This document shows positions 21,067 through 27,939 of a stretch of DNA of 38,773 bases, piece after piece. The position numbers were made by a program, and so were the translations under genes. The stretch spans positions 1-38,773 of the forward strand of contig DAOSJI010000010.1 of NCBI GenBank assembly GCA_035367155.1. Direction: 5' to 3'. Source of the stretch: JAAYSA01 sp035367155 (GTDB lineage: Bacteria > Bacillota_I > Bacilli_A > RFN20 > CAG-826). The number at the start of each line of letters is the position of its first letter. Positions within the stretch are counted from its first letter, which is position 1. A model generated the notes under the pieces. That model was not told the origin of the DNA. It was given only the letters and a program-made list of their open reading frames with translations, and searched no databases.

Positions 21067-23466
21067 ATGTTAGTTTCAAGAAAATTATTAGAAGAATTTG
21101 TTGATTTAAGTGGCTTAAGCGAAATTGAAATTGCTAATACATTAACTTTTGCAGGCATAGAAGTTGAAAGTGTAACTAAACTAGCTTATGGGGATAAACT
21201 CGTTATTGGTGAAGTTTTAGAATGTAGCAAAGTTATAGGAAGTGATCATCTTTCTTTAACTAAAGTTAATTTAGGAAGTAAACACGGAGTTAGTCAAATA
21301 ATTTGTGGAGCACCAAATATTTCTAAAGGTCACAAAGTTATTGTTGCCCTTCCAAGCTGCAACCTTCCATCTCTAACAATTAAAAAAGCAACCATTAAAG
21401 GCATAGAAAGTAGCGGCATGATATGTTCGCTTCTTGAACTTGGTGTTGATCATAAATTTTTAAGTGAAGCTCAAGTTTCTGGTATTGAAGTACTTCCTAG
21501 TGATGCTCCAATTGGAGAAGAAAATGTGCTCGGCTACTTAGAACTTGATGATACTGTTTTTGATGTTCGGCCACTGCCAAATCGAAGCGATACAATGGCA
21601 GTTCTTAATCTTGCAAAAGAGTTAGCAGCCTTATTTAAACGCGAATATAAAGGACCAAAAATAGAAAAAAATAAAGAAGAAGTAAGTAAAGCAACAGTAA
21701 ATAGTAAAACACCTTCTTGCCCACTTTTCTATATTAAAGAAGTCTACGGACTTAAAACTGGTCCAAGTCCAAGGTTTATACAACGCTACTTAATGGCATC
21801 AGGTCAAAGATCAATTAATAATATCGTTGATATTGGTAACTTTATTATGCTTCTTACCGGTCAACCTCTTCATATGTATGACATTGATAAACTATCAAGT
21901 TTAGATTTTGTTGTCCGTGATGATCTAGAAACTAAATTTCTTGCTCTAGATGAAAAAGAATACGACATTACAAAAGGTGATATTTGTATTACTGTCGATG
22001 GGGAAATCATGTGTTTAGGCGGAGTTATGGGGGCAAAAAGTTGCGAAGTTGATGAAACTAGCACAAATATTGCAATTGAAGCGGCTCAATTTAGCGGGGC
22101 ACAAATCCGTCGCACTAGTACAAGACTTAATCTCGTTAGTGAAGCAAGCAAACGCTTTGCCCGTGGCTTTAGTGGAGCTAAAACTAGCGAAATTTTACAA
22201 TTAACTGCGATGTTACTAAGAAAATATGCTGGCGTTAAAAAAGAAAGTGAAACGACTAAATTTGATACGCTAGATCATACTCCTCAAGTAGTTAAAGCTA
22301 GTGATAAGAAAATTAATAGTCTTCTTGGTACTTCCTTTACCAGTAGAGAAATTGATGAAGTTTTAGAAAGACTTAATATGAAAATTGAACGAACTGGCAA
22401 AGAAATGAAGGTAACAATCCCTCATTACCGCATTGATATAGAAGGAGCGCCAGACCTAGCTGAGGAAGTAATTCGACTTCTTGGCTTTGAGCATATTAAG
22501 GAAGAACTTCCAATCATGCCAACCGCAGTAGGAGGAAGAACTGAAGTTCAACAAAAGACTTTTAATTTAAGGACTTATCTAAGAAATCGCGGTTTATATG
22601 AAACGATTAATTACACATTAACTGATAAAGATTCATTAAAACGTTTTGATTATTTCTCAAAAGGCGAAGCCTATGAAGTGCTAAATCCAATGACCCCACT
22701 TCATCAATATGTCCGTCTTTCGCTTCTTGCTTCTCTTCTTGATAGTGCGCTATATAACTATTCTCGTCAACTAAACGACTTTGGCCTATTTGAAATAAGT
22801 GAAGTATATGATAAAAAGCGGCGAAATACTCATTTAGCAATCGTATTAGTAGGAGAAGAACATCTTCAAGGTGCCCTAAAGAAAAGAGCCTATGATTACT
22901 ACAGTGTTAAAGGCTATTTTGATGCAATCTTAACTGAGTTAGGTCTAAATGAATCACGCTTTAAGATTGTTCCATTTACTAAAAGTAGTAGTGAACTTCA
23001 TCCTTATCGTAGTGTTGAAATACTTCTTAGCAATGAAAGGGTTGCAATTTTAGGTGAACTTCATCCAAAACTTCGCGATAAGATGAACTTTAAAAAGACT
23101 CGTGTCGCGGTTTTAGAAGTTAATTTAAGTGCGTTATTTGCACTTAAAGTCTCACCAATAAAGATGAGTGAAATAGCTAAATATCCAAGTGTAAGTAGAG
23201 ATTTTGCTCTTATTATGGATAAAGATATTAATGCAAGTGACGTTCTTAAAACGGTAGAACGAGTAAACACTAAACTAATTAGTAAAGTTGAACTTTTTGA
23301 TGTTTATATTGATGAGCGCTTAGGAGAAAATAAGAAGTCACTAGCGATTAATGTTACATATAGAGCAAGTGATAAAACGCTAGAAGAGGCTGAAATTATT
23401 GCTCTAGATAAAGCAATTGTTGATAAATTAAAAGAAAAATTTAAAGTAACGCTTAGAGACGGATAA
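21067..23466 (+). CDS. pheT: Phenylalanyl-tRNA synthetase beta subunit
   Basis: This 799-residue subunit pairs with PheS. Domains in order are an N-terminal strand, an EMAP/OB-type tRNA-binding domain (about 40-150, with G-S-D-H-L-S and I-I-C-G-A-P-N-I), the B3/B4 editing domain (about 210-380, with N-N-I-V-D-I-G-N-F and G-G-V-M-G), the B5 domain (about 400-475), the inactive class II-like core, and a C-terminal ferredoxin-fold anticodon-binding domain (about 705-799, with Y-P-S-V-S-R-D-F-A-L). The length is normal for bacterial PheT. Ribosome binding is by GAGGTAAGAG at the end of pheS. The DUF177 gene follows after 2 nt, so the T-box may control that gene as well. Confidence 0.97.
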   Translation: MLVSRKLLEEFVDLSGLSEIEIANTLTFAGIEVESVTKLAYGDKLVIGEVLECSKVIGSDHLSLTKVNLGSKHGVSQIICGAPNISKGHKVIVALPSCNLPSLTIKKATIKGIESSGMICSLLELGVDHKFLSEAQVSGIEVLPSDAPIGEENVLGYLELDDTVFDVRPLPNRSDTMAVLNLAKELAALFKREYKGPKIEKNKEEVSKATVNSKTPSCPLFYIKEVYGLKTGPSPRFIQRYLMASGQRSINNIVDIGNFIMLLTGQPLHMYDIDKLSSLDFVVRDDLETKFLALDEKEYDITKGDICITVDGEIMCLGGVMGAKSCEVDETSTNIAIEAAQFSGAQIRRTSTRLNLVSEASKRFARGFSGAKTSEILQLTAMLLRKYAGVKKESETTKFDTLDHTPQVVKASDKKINSLLGTSFTSREIDEVLERLNMKIERTGKEMKVTIPHYRIDIEGAPDLAEEVIRLLGFEHIKEELPIMPTAVGGRTEVQQKTFNLRTYLRNRGLYETINYTLTDKDSLKRFDYFSKGEAYEVLNPMTPLHQYVRLSLLASLLDSALYNYSRQLNDFGLFEISEVYDKKRRNTHLAIVLVGEEHLQGALKKRAYDYYSVKGYFDAILTELGLNESRFKIVPFTKSSSELHPYRSVEILLSNERVAILGELHPKLRDKMNFKKTRVAVLEVNLSALFALKVSPIKMSEIAKYPSVSRDFALIMDKDINASDVLKTVERVNTKLISKVELFDVYIDERLGENKKSLAINVTYRASDKTLEEAEIIALDKAIVDKLKEKFKVTLRDG

Positions 23467-23468
23467 AA

Positions 23469-23984
23469 ATGAAAAAAATTAATTTATTTGAAGCCTACCA
23501 AGCCCCCTATTCTTTAAGGGATGATGTATCATTTAAGGGCTATAATTTTAATAAAAAATGCGCCTTAAAAGATATTCCTTTTTGTCATGTTGATTTAGAG
23601 GTTAGTTTTGAAGAAGGACTCTTTCGACTTGATATTTATATAGATGCAAAACTAACCTTAGAATGCATGTATTCACTAGAATTATTTTCAAAAGATATTG
23701 AGTTAGATGAAACAATATATTTTTCTCTTAATAATGAAAATATTGATGATGAAGAAAAAGATATCTTTTACATAAAAGATAGTAACATTGATCTACGTCA
23801 ATATATTGTTGGTCTAATTAATTTATCGCTTCCGCTTAGTATTAAAAAACCAGGTGCAACCTTACCAAAAAGTGGTGACAATTATCAAGTTCTTTCAAGT
23901 GAAGAATTTGAAGAATATAAAGCGAAGATGAATCGCCCCTTTGCTAGTGAACTAGATGCTCTTTACGATGAATTAGAAGATTAA
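23469..23984 (+). CDS. DUF177 (YceD-like) protein
   Basis: This 171-residue acidic protein resembles the YceD/DUF177 family, small proteins linked to 23S rRNA or large-subunit biogenesis and normally encoded directly before rpmF (ribosomal protein L32). Visible are an N-terminal beta-rich region, L-E-C-M-Y-S-L-E-L-F (about 56-65), and the C-terminal family stretch with D-L-R-Q-Y-I-V-G-L-I-N-L-S-L-P. Only one of the conserved Cys positions seems present. It starts 2 nt after pheT with no clear ribosome binding site. rpmF does not follow; a terminator does. The family call is good but not certain. Confidence 0.72.
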   Translation: MKKINLFEAYQAPYSLRDDVSFKGYNFNKKCALKDIPFCHVDLEVSFEEGLFRLDIYIDAKLTLECMYSLELFSKDIELDETIYFSLNNENIDDEEKDIFYIKDSNIDLRQYIVGLINLSLPLSIKKPGATLPKSGDNYQVLSSEEFEEYKAKMNRPFASELDALYDELED

Positions 23985-23993
23985 AAAATAATT

Positions 23994-24029
23994 AGATGCC
24001 TAAATTTACGATGTTAAAGGCATCTTTTT
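23994..24029 (+). terminator. Terminator of pheST-DUF177
   Basis: AGATGCCT pairs with AGGCATCT (8 bp, 16-nt loop) and leads into TTTTT. It starts 10 nt after the DUF177 stop. Confidence 0.8.
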
Positions 24030-24069
24030 ATTTTTCCAAAAAAAGATTACAAAAATTGCCTTTTTCCCC

Positions 24070-24098
24070 TTTACAAAGTAAGGGGCTTTTTCTATAAT
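24070..24098 (+). promoter_or_regulatory. Sigma-A promoter of mraZ-rsmH
   Basis: TTTACA (24070-24075), 17 nt, TATAAT (24093-24098): near-consensus spacing and sequence. A CCCCTT/AAGGGG inverted repeat (24066-24085) overlaps the -35 and is followed by CTTTTT. It might act as a second stop for upstream transcription or as an operator. Confidence 0.8.
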
Positions 24099-24110
24099 GT
24101 AAGTACACCG

Positions 24111-24130
24111 AAGTGGGAGAAAGTGGGAGA
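24111..24130 (+). promoter_or_regulatory. Tandem MraZ boxes that also form the mraZ ribosome binding site
   Basis: AAGTGGGAGA occurs twice head to tail with no spacing, ending 2 nt before the mraZ ATG. GTGGGA-type direct repeats at 10-bp phasing are the known kind of site bound by MraZ rings. The GGGAG parts can also base-pair with the 16S tail, so repressor and ribosome may compete for the same stretch. Confidence 0.8.
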
Positions 24131-24132
24131 TA

Positions 24133-24561
24133 ATGTTTTTTGGAAGCTATACTCATAAACTTGATAACAAAGGACGTCTAGTTATTCCTTCAAAATTTCG
24201 TAAAGAAATTAGGGAAGATGTGCTCTATGTTATGCATGGCTTTGAAGGTTGCTTAAGTGTTTATCCACTTGAATCTTTTAAAAAAGAACAAGAATATTTA
24301 GCCTCACTTCGCTTTACAAATAAGGTAGACCGAACATATATTCGTCTTATGCTCTCTTCAGTCGTAGAAATTCCTATTGATAACGTAGGAAGACTCCCTC
24401 TTCCAAAAGCAACGTTAACAAAATATGGCATTAGTGAAGAAGTTATCGTAGTTGGTGTAATAGATCACTTTGAAATTTGGGATCTAGCTACTTGGAATAA
24501 GTACCAAGAAGAAAATATCACCAAACTAGATGAAATAGCAGAAAGGCTACAAGGAGTATAG
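24133..24561 (+). CDS. mraZ: Transcriptional regulator MraZ
   Basis: This 142-residue protein has two SpoVT/AbrB-like domains, each with the family D-x-x-x-R core: L-D-N-K-G-R-L-V-I-P-S-K-F (about 10-22) and I-D-N-V-G-R-L-P-L-P-K-A-T (about 83-95). MraZ forms rings that bind GTGGG-type direct repeats in front of its own operon, usually repressing it. Two perfect boxes lie directly upstream. The gene is full length. rsmH follows after 1 nt, as in nearly all division clusters, including those of wall-less Mollicutes. Confidence 0.97.
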   Translation: MFFGSYTHKLDNKGRLVIPSKFRKEIREDVLYVMHGFEGCLSVYPLESFKKEQEYLASLRFTNKVDRTYIRLMLSSVVEIPIDNVGRLPLPKATLTKYGISEEVIVVGVIDHFEIWDLATWNKYQEENITKLDEIAERLQGV

Positions 24562-24562
24562 T

Positions 24563-25513
24563 ATGTCTCATACTCCAGTAATGTTAAACGAAGTTCTTAA
24601 TGGCCTAAACCTAACAAAAGATAGTATCGTCGTTGATCTTACCCTTGGACGGGGCGGTCATAGTAAAGAAATTCTTAAAAGAATTCCAAATGGACACTTA
24701 TACGCCTTTGATCAAGACGAAGAAGCCATTAAAGAAAGTAAAAAAATACTTAGTGAAGTCGCTTCTAACTTCACATTGATCCATGACAATTTTATAACTC
24801 TAAACGATTATCTAGCTTTTTACATAGTAAAAGGCGTCGATGCGATACTCATCGATTTAGGCGTAAGTAGTCCCCAATTTGATAAACCAGATCGCGGCTT
24901 TAGTTATCGCTTTGATGGTCCTCTTGATATGAGAATGGATCAAAAAGGCAATCACTTAACAGCTGAAATTATCGTAAATACTTACTCTTATGAAAATTTG
25001 GTCAGCATCTTTCGCGAATACGGCGAACATAAATTCGCTCATCGAATCGCTAGAAAAATAATCGATGCTAGAGAAGTTAAACCCCTAACTAGAACACTAG
25101 AATTAGTTGATGTTATTAAAAGCGCTCTTCCAATGAAAGAGCTAAAAAAAGTAGGACATCCTGCTAAAACTATCTTTCAAGCGTTACGCATTGAAGTTAA
25201 TGATGAACTAAATGCGCTAAAAGATGTTCTAGTTGAAAGTCTAAAAGCACTAAATAAAGACGGTCGACTTGCAGTTATTACCTTTCATAGCCTAGAAGAC
25301 CGGATTACTAAACACACATTTAGTGAAGTTAGTGCTATTAATAGAGGAAGGCGCGTGCCTATGCGCCTACCCGCTCATGAGGATAAACCGCCCTATGAGC
25401 TAGTAAACCGTCGCGTCATTATCGCAAAAGAAGAAGAAATTATTAATAATCCCCGTGCTAAAAGTGCAAAACTAAGGATTATTAAAAGAAATGGAGGTAA
25501 AGATGAAAGATAA
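24563..25513 (+). CDS. rsmH: 16S rRNA (cytosine-1402 N4) methyltransferase RsmH
   Basis: This 316-residue SAM-dependent enzyme methylates N4 of C1402 in the 16S decoding centre. The family start H-T-P-V-M-L-N-E-V-L, motif I D-L-T-L-G-R-G-G-H-S, D-L-G-V-S-S-P-Q-F-D, R-G-F-S-Y-R-F-D-G-P-L-D-M-R-M-D and I-T-F-H-S-L-E-D-R are all present. The length is typical. The ATG has AAGGAG in front, within the end of mraZ. The stop overlaps the start of the small membrane protein gene. Confidence 0.97.
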   Translation: MSHTPVMLNEVLNGLNLTKDSIVVDLTLGRGGHSKEILKRIPNGHLYAFDQDEEAIKESKKILSEVASNFTLIHDNFITLNDYLAFYIVKGVDAILIDLGVSSPQFDKPDRGFSYRFDGPLDMRMDQKGNHLTAEIIVNTYSYENLVSIFREYGEHKFAHRIARKIIDAREVKPLTRTLELVDVIKSALPMKELKKVGHPAKTIFQALRIEVNDELNALKDVLVESLKALNKDGRLAVITFHSLEDRITKHTFSEVSAINRGRRVPMRLPAHEDKPPYELVNRRVIIAKEEEIINNPRAKSAKLRIIKRNGGKDER

Positions 25514-25718
25514 ACTAATTAAAACTAATCGAAGAGCTACTTACTACCGTAGTAAGAAGTTTGCACTTACCCTACTAACTTTATTTGGTCTATTTCTTGC
25601 TGCTTTTATTCCAGTAAAAGTCTTAGAAGAAAATCCACATCTCCTCCAAGCTCATGACACCACTAGTGAAACTCAAGAAGATAATGACCTGCTAGATTTA
25701 GCTGATTCTACTCTATAG
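25503..25718 (+). CDS. Small single-pass membrane protein in the ftsL position
   Basis: This 71-residue protein is not recognised by sequence. It has a basic N-terminal segment (K-T-N-R-R-A-T-Y-Y-R-S-K-K), one hydrophobic span of about 20 residues (about 23-42, F-A-L-T-L-L-T-L-F-G-L-F-L-A-A-F-I-P-V), and an acidic C-terminal tail of about 27 residues. The charges predict the N terminus inside and the tail outside. Position directly after rsmH, with overlap, is where ftsL sits in other Bacillota. But the tail is much shorter than FtsL and lacks a clear leucine-heptad coiled coil. I chose the ATG at 25503 because GGAGG lies 4 nt ahead; an upstream ATG at 25491 lacks one. It could be a minimal FtsL/DivIC analogue or an unrelated membrane peptide. 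Confidence 0.65.
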   Translation: MKDKLIKTNRRATYYRSKKFALTLLTLFGLFLAAFIPVKVLEENPHLLQAHDTTSETQEDNDLLDLADSTL

Positions 25719-25745
25719 TCTCATTTATTCTCTCCTTTTGAAAAG

Positions 25746-25772
25746 CCTTGATCACCTTTCGTCAAGGTTTTT
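25746..25772 (+). terminator. Terminator of mraZ-rsmH unit
   Basis: CCTTGA pairs with TCAAGG (6 bp, 10-nt loop) before TTTTTC. It lies 28 nt after the small membrane protein's stop, so ftsA and ftsZ need their own promoter. Confidence 0.75.
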
Positions 25773-25800
25773 CTTTATTCTATGTAATGTTATCGATTTC

Positions 25801-25815
25801 TTGAAAGCGCTTGCA
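25801..25815. promoter_or_regulatory. Catabolite-responsive element (cre)
   Basis: TTGAAAGCGCTTGCA fits the consensus WTGNAANCGNWNNCW at every fixed position, with a palindromic AAGCGCTT core. A TTGACA (25825-25830) lies just downstream, with a weak TAAATA 17 nt on, so CcpA bound here would sit upstream of that promoter's -35. A second near-match lies at 25920-25934. Confidence 0.6.
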
Positions 25816-25870
25816 GCTTTATATTTGACAATTGAAAAGTCCTCATTTAAATAGAGCCATAATGAATTGC

Positions 25871-25934
25871 AAAGATAGATAAAAAGCTAGCTTCCCCATA
25901 GTTATTTAACTATCTTTTTTTGCAAACGTTATAA
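25871..25934 (+). promoter_or_regulatory. Leader hairpins and second cre-like site before the LRR protein remnant
   Basis: Two alternative hairpins share one 3' arm. AAAGATAG (25871-25878) can pair with CTATCTTT (25910-25917). Alternatively ATAGTT pairs with AACTAT (25898-25913), followed directly by CTTTTTTT, which looks like a weak terminator. TTGCAAACGTTATAA (25920-25934) misses the cre consensus at one position. This resembles an attenuated leader, but pairing is AT-rich and weak. Confidence 0.35.
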
Positions 25935-25965
25935 AAAAATAATTTAGAAAGAAATTATCTATTAG

Positions 25966-26535
25966 AAAAAAGAACTAATCTTCTATTCTGCGCTTGTTTT
26001 ACTTGAAACGGTTTGTGTAGGTCTATTAGCTAAAGGCAAAACGCTCTCATTTATTAACGCAGATCCTACCACACATCGAATTATTATTAATGCGGATAAT
26101 CCAATTACTGCAAATGATATGGATGTGTTCCATCACGCAGGAAGAAGAACTCTTCCAACTGTTGATGGGTCAACGAGACAATTTGAATATCGTCAAGCCC
26201 GATTCAGCGGAACTGAGATGGAACTATTTACAAACCATAAGTATTATGATGCCTATATTGGTTATGCTGCTTTTATGTATTGTGATTCACTAACATCGAT
26301 AGTTACTCCAAGTAGCGTTGATGGAATGCTAAACCAAGTCTTTTCGCACAGTCCAAACTTAGAAACAATCTACTGCGAACATACGCATAAACCTGCTGGT
26401 TGGCATGATGATTGGGACCAAATTGATGATGGCGTTGGCCATCCAAATCGCGTTAAATGGTACAGTGAAACCCCAGTTTATGGTGGAAATCACTGGCATT
26501 ATGTCGGCGGCGTTCCAACAATTTGGGTAATCTAA
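25966..26535 (+). pseudogene. Decayed BspA-like leucine-rich-repeat surface protein
   Basis: An open frame of 189 codons runs from just after a TAG (25963-25965) to a TAA. It reads as K-K-E-L-I-F-Y-S-A-L-V-L-L-E-T-V-C-V-G-L-L-A-K, a clear signal peptide. A short region follows, then one LRR_5-type repeat (Y-A-A-F-M-Y-C-D-S-L-T-S-I-V-T-P-S-S-V), L-E-T-I-Y-C-E-H-T-H-K-P, and the C-terminal W-Y-S-E-T-P-V-Y-G-G-N-H-W-H-Y-V seen at the end of gut Bacilli BspA-like proteins. No ATG, GTG or TTG precedes the signal peptide. The TAG sits exactly where ATG would be expected, and no Shine-Dalgarno is visible. Such proteins normally have many repeats, so this looks like an internally deleted, start-less remnant. 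A product from the internal ATG at 26119 (138 residues) would lack the signal peptide. Confidence 0.72.
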
Positions 26536-26553
26536 TTTAGCTCAGTTTTGCAC

Positions 26554-26583
26554 AAAGGAACCGCAATTTGCGGTTCCTTTTTA
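26554..26583 (+). terminator. Terminator after the LRR protein remnant
   Basis: AAAGGAACCGCAA pairs with TTGCGGTTCCTTT, a 13-bp stem with almost no loop, followed by TT. It begins 18 nt after the remnant's stop. Its survival fits recent decay of the gene. Confidence 0.85.
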
Positions 26584-26665
26584 TATGTTTTTCTATTGAA
26601 AAAACATAAATAAATAACATTGAAAAGTTGGGTTAGAAGAAAATATGCTATTTTTTCCTATCTTG

Positions 26666-26694
26666 TTGTTATTTTTAGTCCAATTTATTATAAT
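26666..26694 (+). promoter_or_regulatory. Promoter of ftsA-ftsZ
   Basis: TTGTTA (26666-26671), 17 nt, TATAAT (26689-26694). The start site would fall near 26701, inside the palindrome that follows, leaving a leader of about 25 nt. Confidence 0.65.
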
Positions 26695-26695
26695 T

Positions 26696-26713
26696 ATATC
26701 GATATATCGATAT
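26696..26713. repeat. 18-bp perfect palindrome between the ftsA promoter and ribosome binding site
   Basis: ATATCGATATATCGATAT is fully self-complementary and also reads as a tandem ATATCGAT repeat. It covers the predicted start site and ends 1 nt before AAGGAG. As DNA it could be an operator; as RNA, if transcribed fully, a small hairpin next to the ribosome binding site. Confidence 0.6.
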
Positions 26714-26725
26714 TAAGGAGCAATG

Positions 26726-27922
26726 ATGGGAAACCCAATTACCGTTTTAGAATTAACAAGTAATAGCGTTAAATTATTAGTCGGCTATGAATTAGAAGAA
26801 CGTCAACCAATCGTCCTTTATGCAGGAACGATTTTTGTCGATGGAGCAGTTACTGAAGGGGAAATAATTAATCAAGATGAGTTAATCGCAGCAATTAATA
26901 AATTAGTAAAAGATGCTTCAACTCAACTTGAAATTAAAATTGATGAAGTTATTTTAGCTCTTCCAAGTATCAACCTAGAAGTCTATACAGATAGCCAACA
27001 AACTAATGTTTTAGCTAATACACTCCGAGTTGAACATATTGATATTAAAAATGTCCTTAGTTTAGTAAGAAAACAACGAATTGATCCAAATAAAACAATT
27101 ATTAGTATCGTTCCTGAACGCTATATTTTAGACAATGAAAAAACATCAGTCGTTTCTCCAATTGGCGAAACTAGTAGTTTTATTGCTATTAATTGCTATG
27201 TCCATTTACTACCCCTTTGGGTATATAATCGCTATTTAAGTGTTGTACAAGCAGCAGGTATAAAAGTTACTAAAACTTTTGTTGATAGTTACGCTCTTAC
27301 TGAATTAATTGCTCTAGAAAAAGATGCAAGTCCAAATTATCTTCTTGTTGATTATGGATCAAGAACTACAACTATTAGTCTTGTTGGTAATCATCGCCTT
27401 TTCTATAGCCGTATCGTTAATTTAGGTGGTGACCACTTAACCGAACGAATTGCAAAAGAATTATCACTTACTTTAGAAGAAGCCCATAAATTAAAACATA
27501 TGTATGGCTATGATAATAGAGCAAGTAACTATAAAGTAGCTATTGCTCATCAAGTAAATGAGTACGGACAAAAGCATCCAATATATCAAAAAGATCTAAA
27601 TCGCGTAATTGAAGCATTTATGAATGAACATTATGCTAAAATAAAAGATGCGGTTGCTTCTTTAGAAGCATCGCAAAGCTTAAGTAATCTATTTGAGCTA
27701 TATCCCCTCTACTTTACAGGAGGTGCTAGTCAAATTAATGGCTTTAACCATTTATTAGAGCATTCCCCCTTAAAAGATCGTACTTTTATTCTTAATTTAA
27801 AAGCAATTGGTGCTAGAAATAGCCGCTATGCAGTGTGTCTTGGCTTACTTCGTGTATACAATAGGTATATTCTTGATATAGGCGATGAACGTAGTGAAGT
27901 CGGAGTCTTAACTCGCGATTAG
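26726..27922 (+). CDS. ftsA: Cell division protein FtsA, lacking the C-terminal membrane anchor
   Basis: This is an actin-fold ATPase of about 398 residues that links FtsZ filaments to the membrane. It shows I-T-V-L-E-L-T-S-N-S-V-K (phosphate 1 region, divergent), a 1C/SHS2 region with A-L-P-S-I-N-L-E, L-L-V-D-Y-G-S-R-T-T-T-I-S-L (phosphate 2), V-N-L-G-G-D-H-L-T-E-R-I-A, and the adenosine motif F-T-G-G-A-S-Q-I-N-G. FtsA normally ends in an amphipathic helix. Here the protein stops about 20 residues after the core, with an acidic tail (D-I-G-D-E-R-S-E-V-G-V-L-T-R-D). I favour the second of two adjacent ATGs because AAGGAG is then 5 nt away instead of 2. ftsZ follows after 17 nt. Confidence 0.9.
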   Translation: MGNPITVLELTSNSVKLLVGYELEERQPIVLYAGTIFVDGAVTEGEIINQDELIAAINKLVKDASTQLEIKIDEVILALPSINLEVYTDSQQTNVLANTLRVEHIDIKNVLSLVRKQRIDPNKTIISIVPERYILDNEKTSVVSPIGETSSFIAINCYVHLLPLWVYNRYLSVVQAAGIKVTKTFVDSYALTELIALEKDASPNYLLVDYGSRTTTISLVGNHRLFYSRIVNLGGDHLTERIAKELSLTLEEAHKLKHMYGYDNRASNYKVAIAHQVNEYGQKHPIYQKDLNRVIEAFMNEHYAKIKDAVASLEASQSLSNLFELYPLYFTGGASQINGFNHLLEHSPLKDRTFILNLKAIGARNSRYAVCLGLLRVYNRYILDIGDERSEVGVLTRD

Positions 27923-27939
27923 AAAGAGAGCAAAGTTAT

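Noticed and set aside
23996..24097. 33-codon ORF after the DUF177 gene, considered as rpmF
   Set aside because: It lacks the L32 N terminus and Cys motif, and overlaps both the terminator and the mraZ promoter.
25491..25502. Upstream ATG for the small membrane protein
   Set aside because: No ribosome binding site before it, whereas the ATG at 25503 has GGAGG at good spacing. It would only add four residues.
26090..26293. 67-codon ORF overlapping the LRR protein remnant
   Set aside because: It is out of frame with the signal peptide, leucine-rich repeat and C-terminal motif, and has no ribosome binding site.
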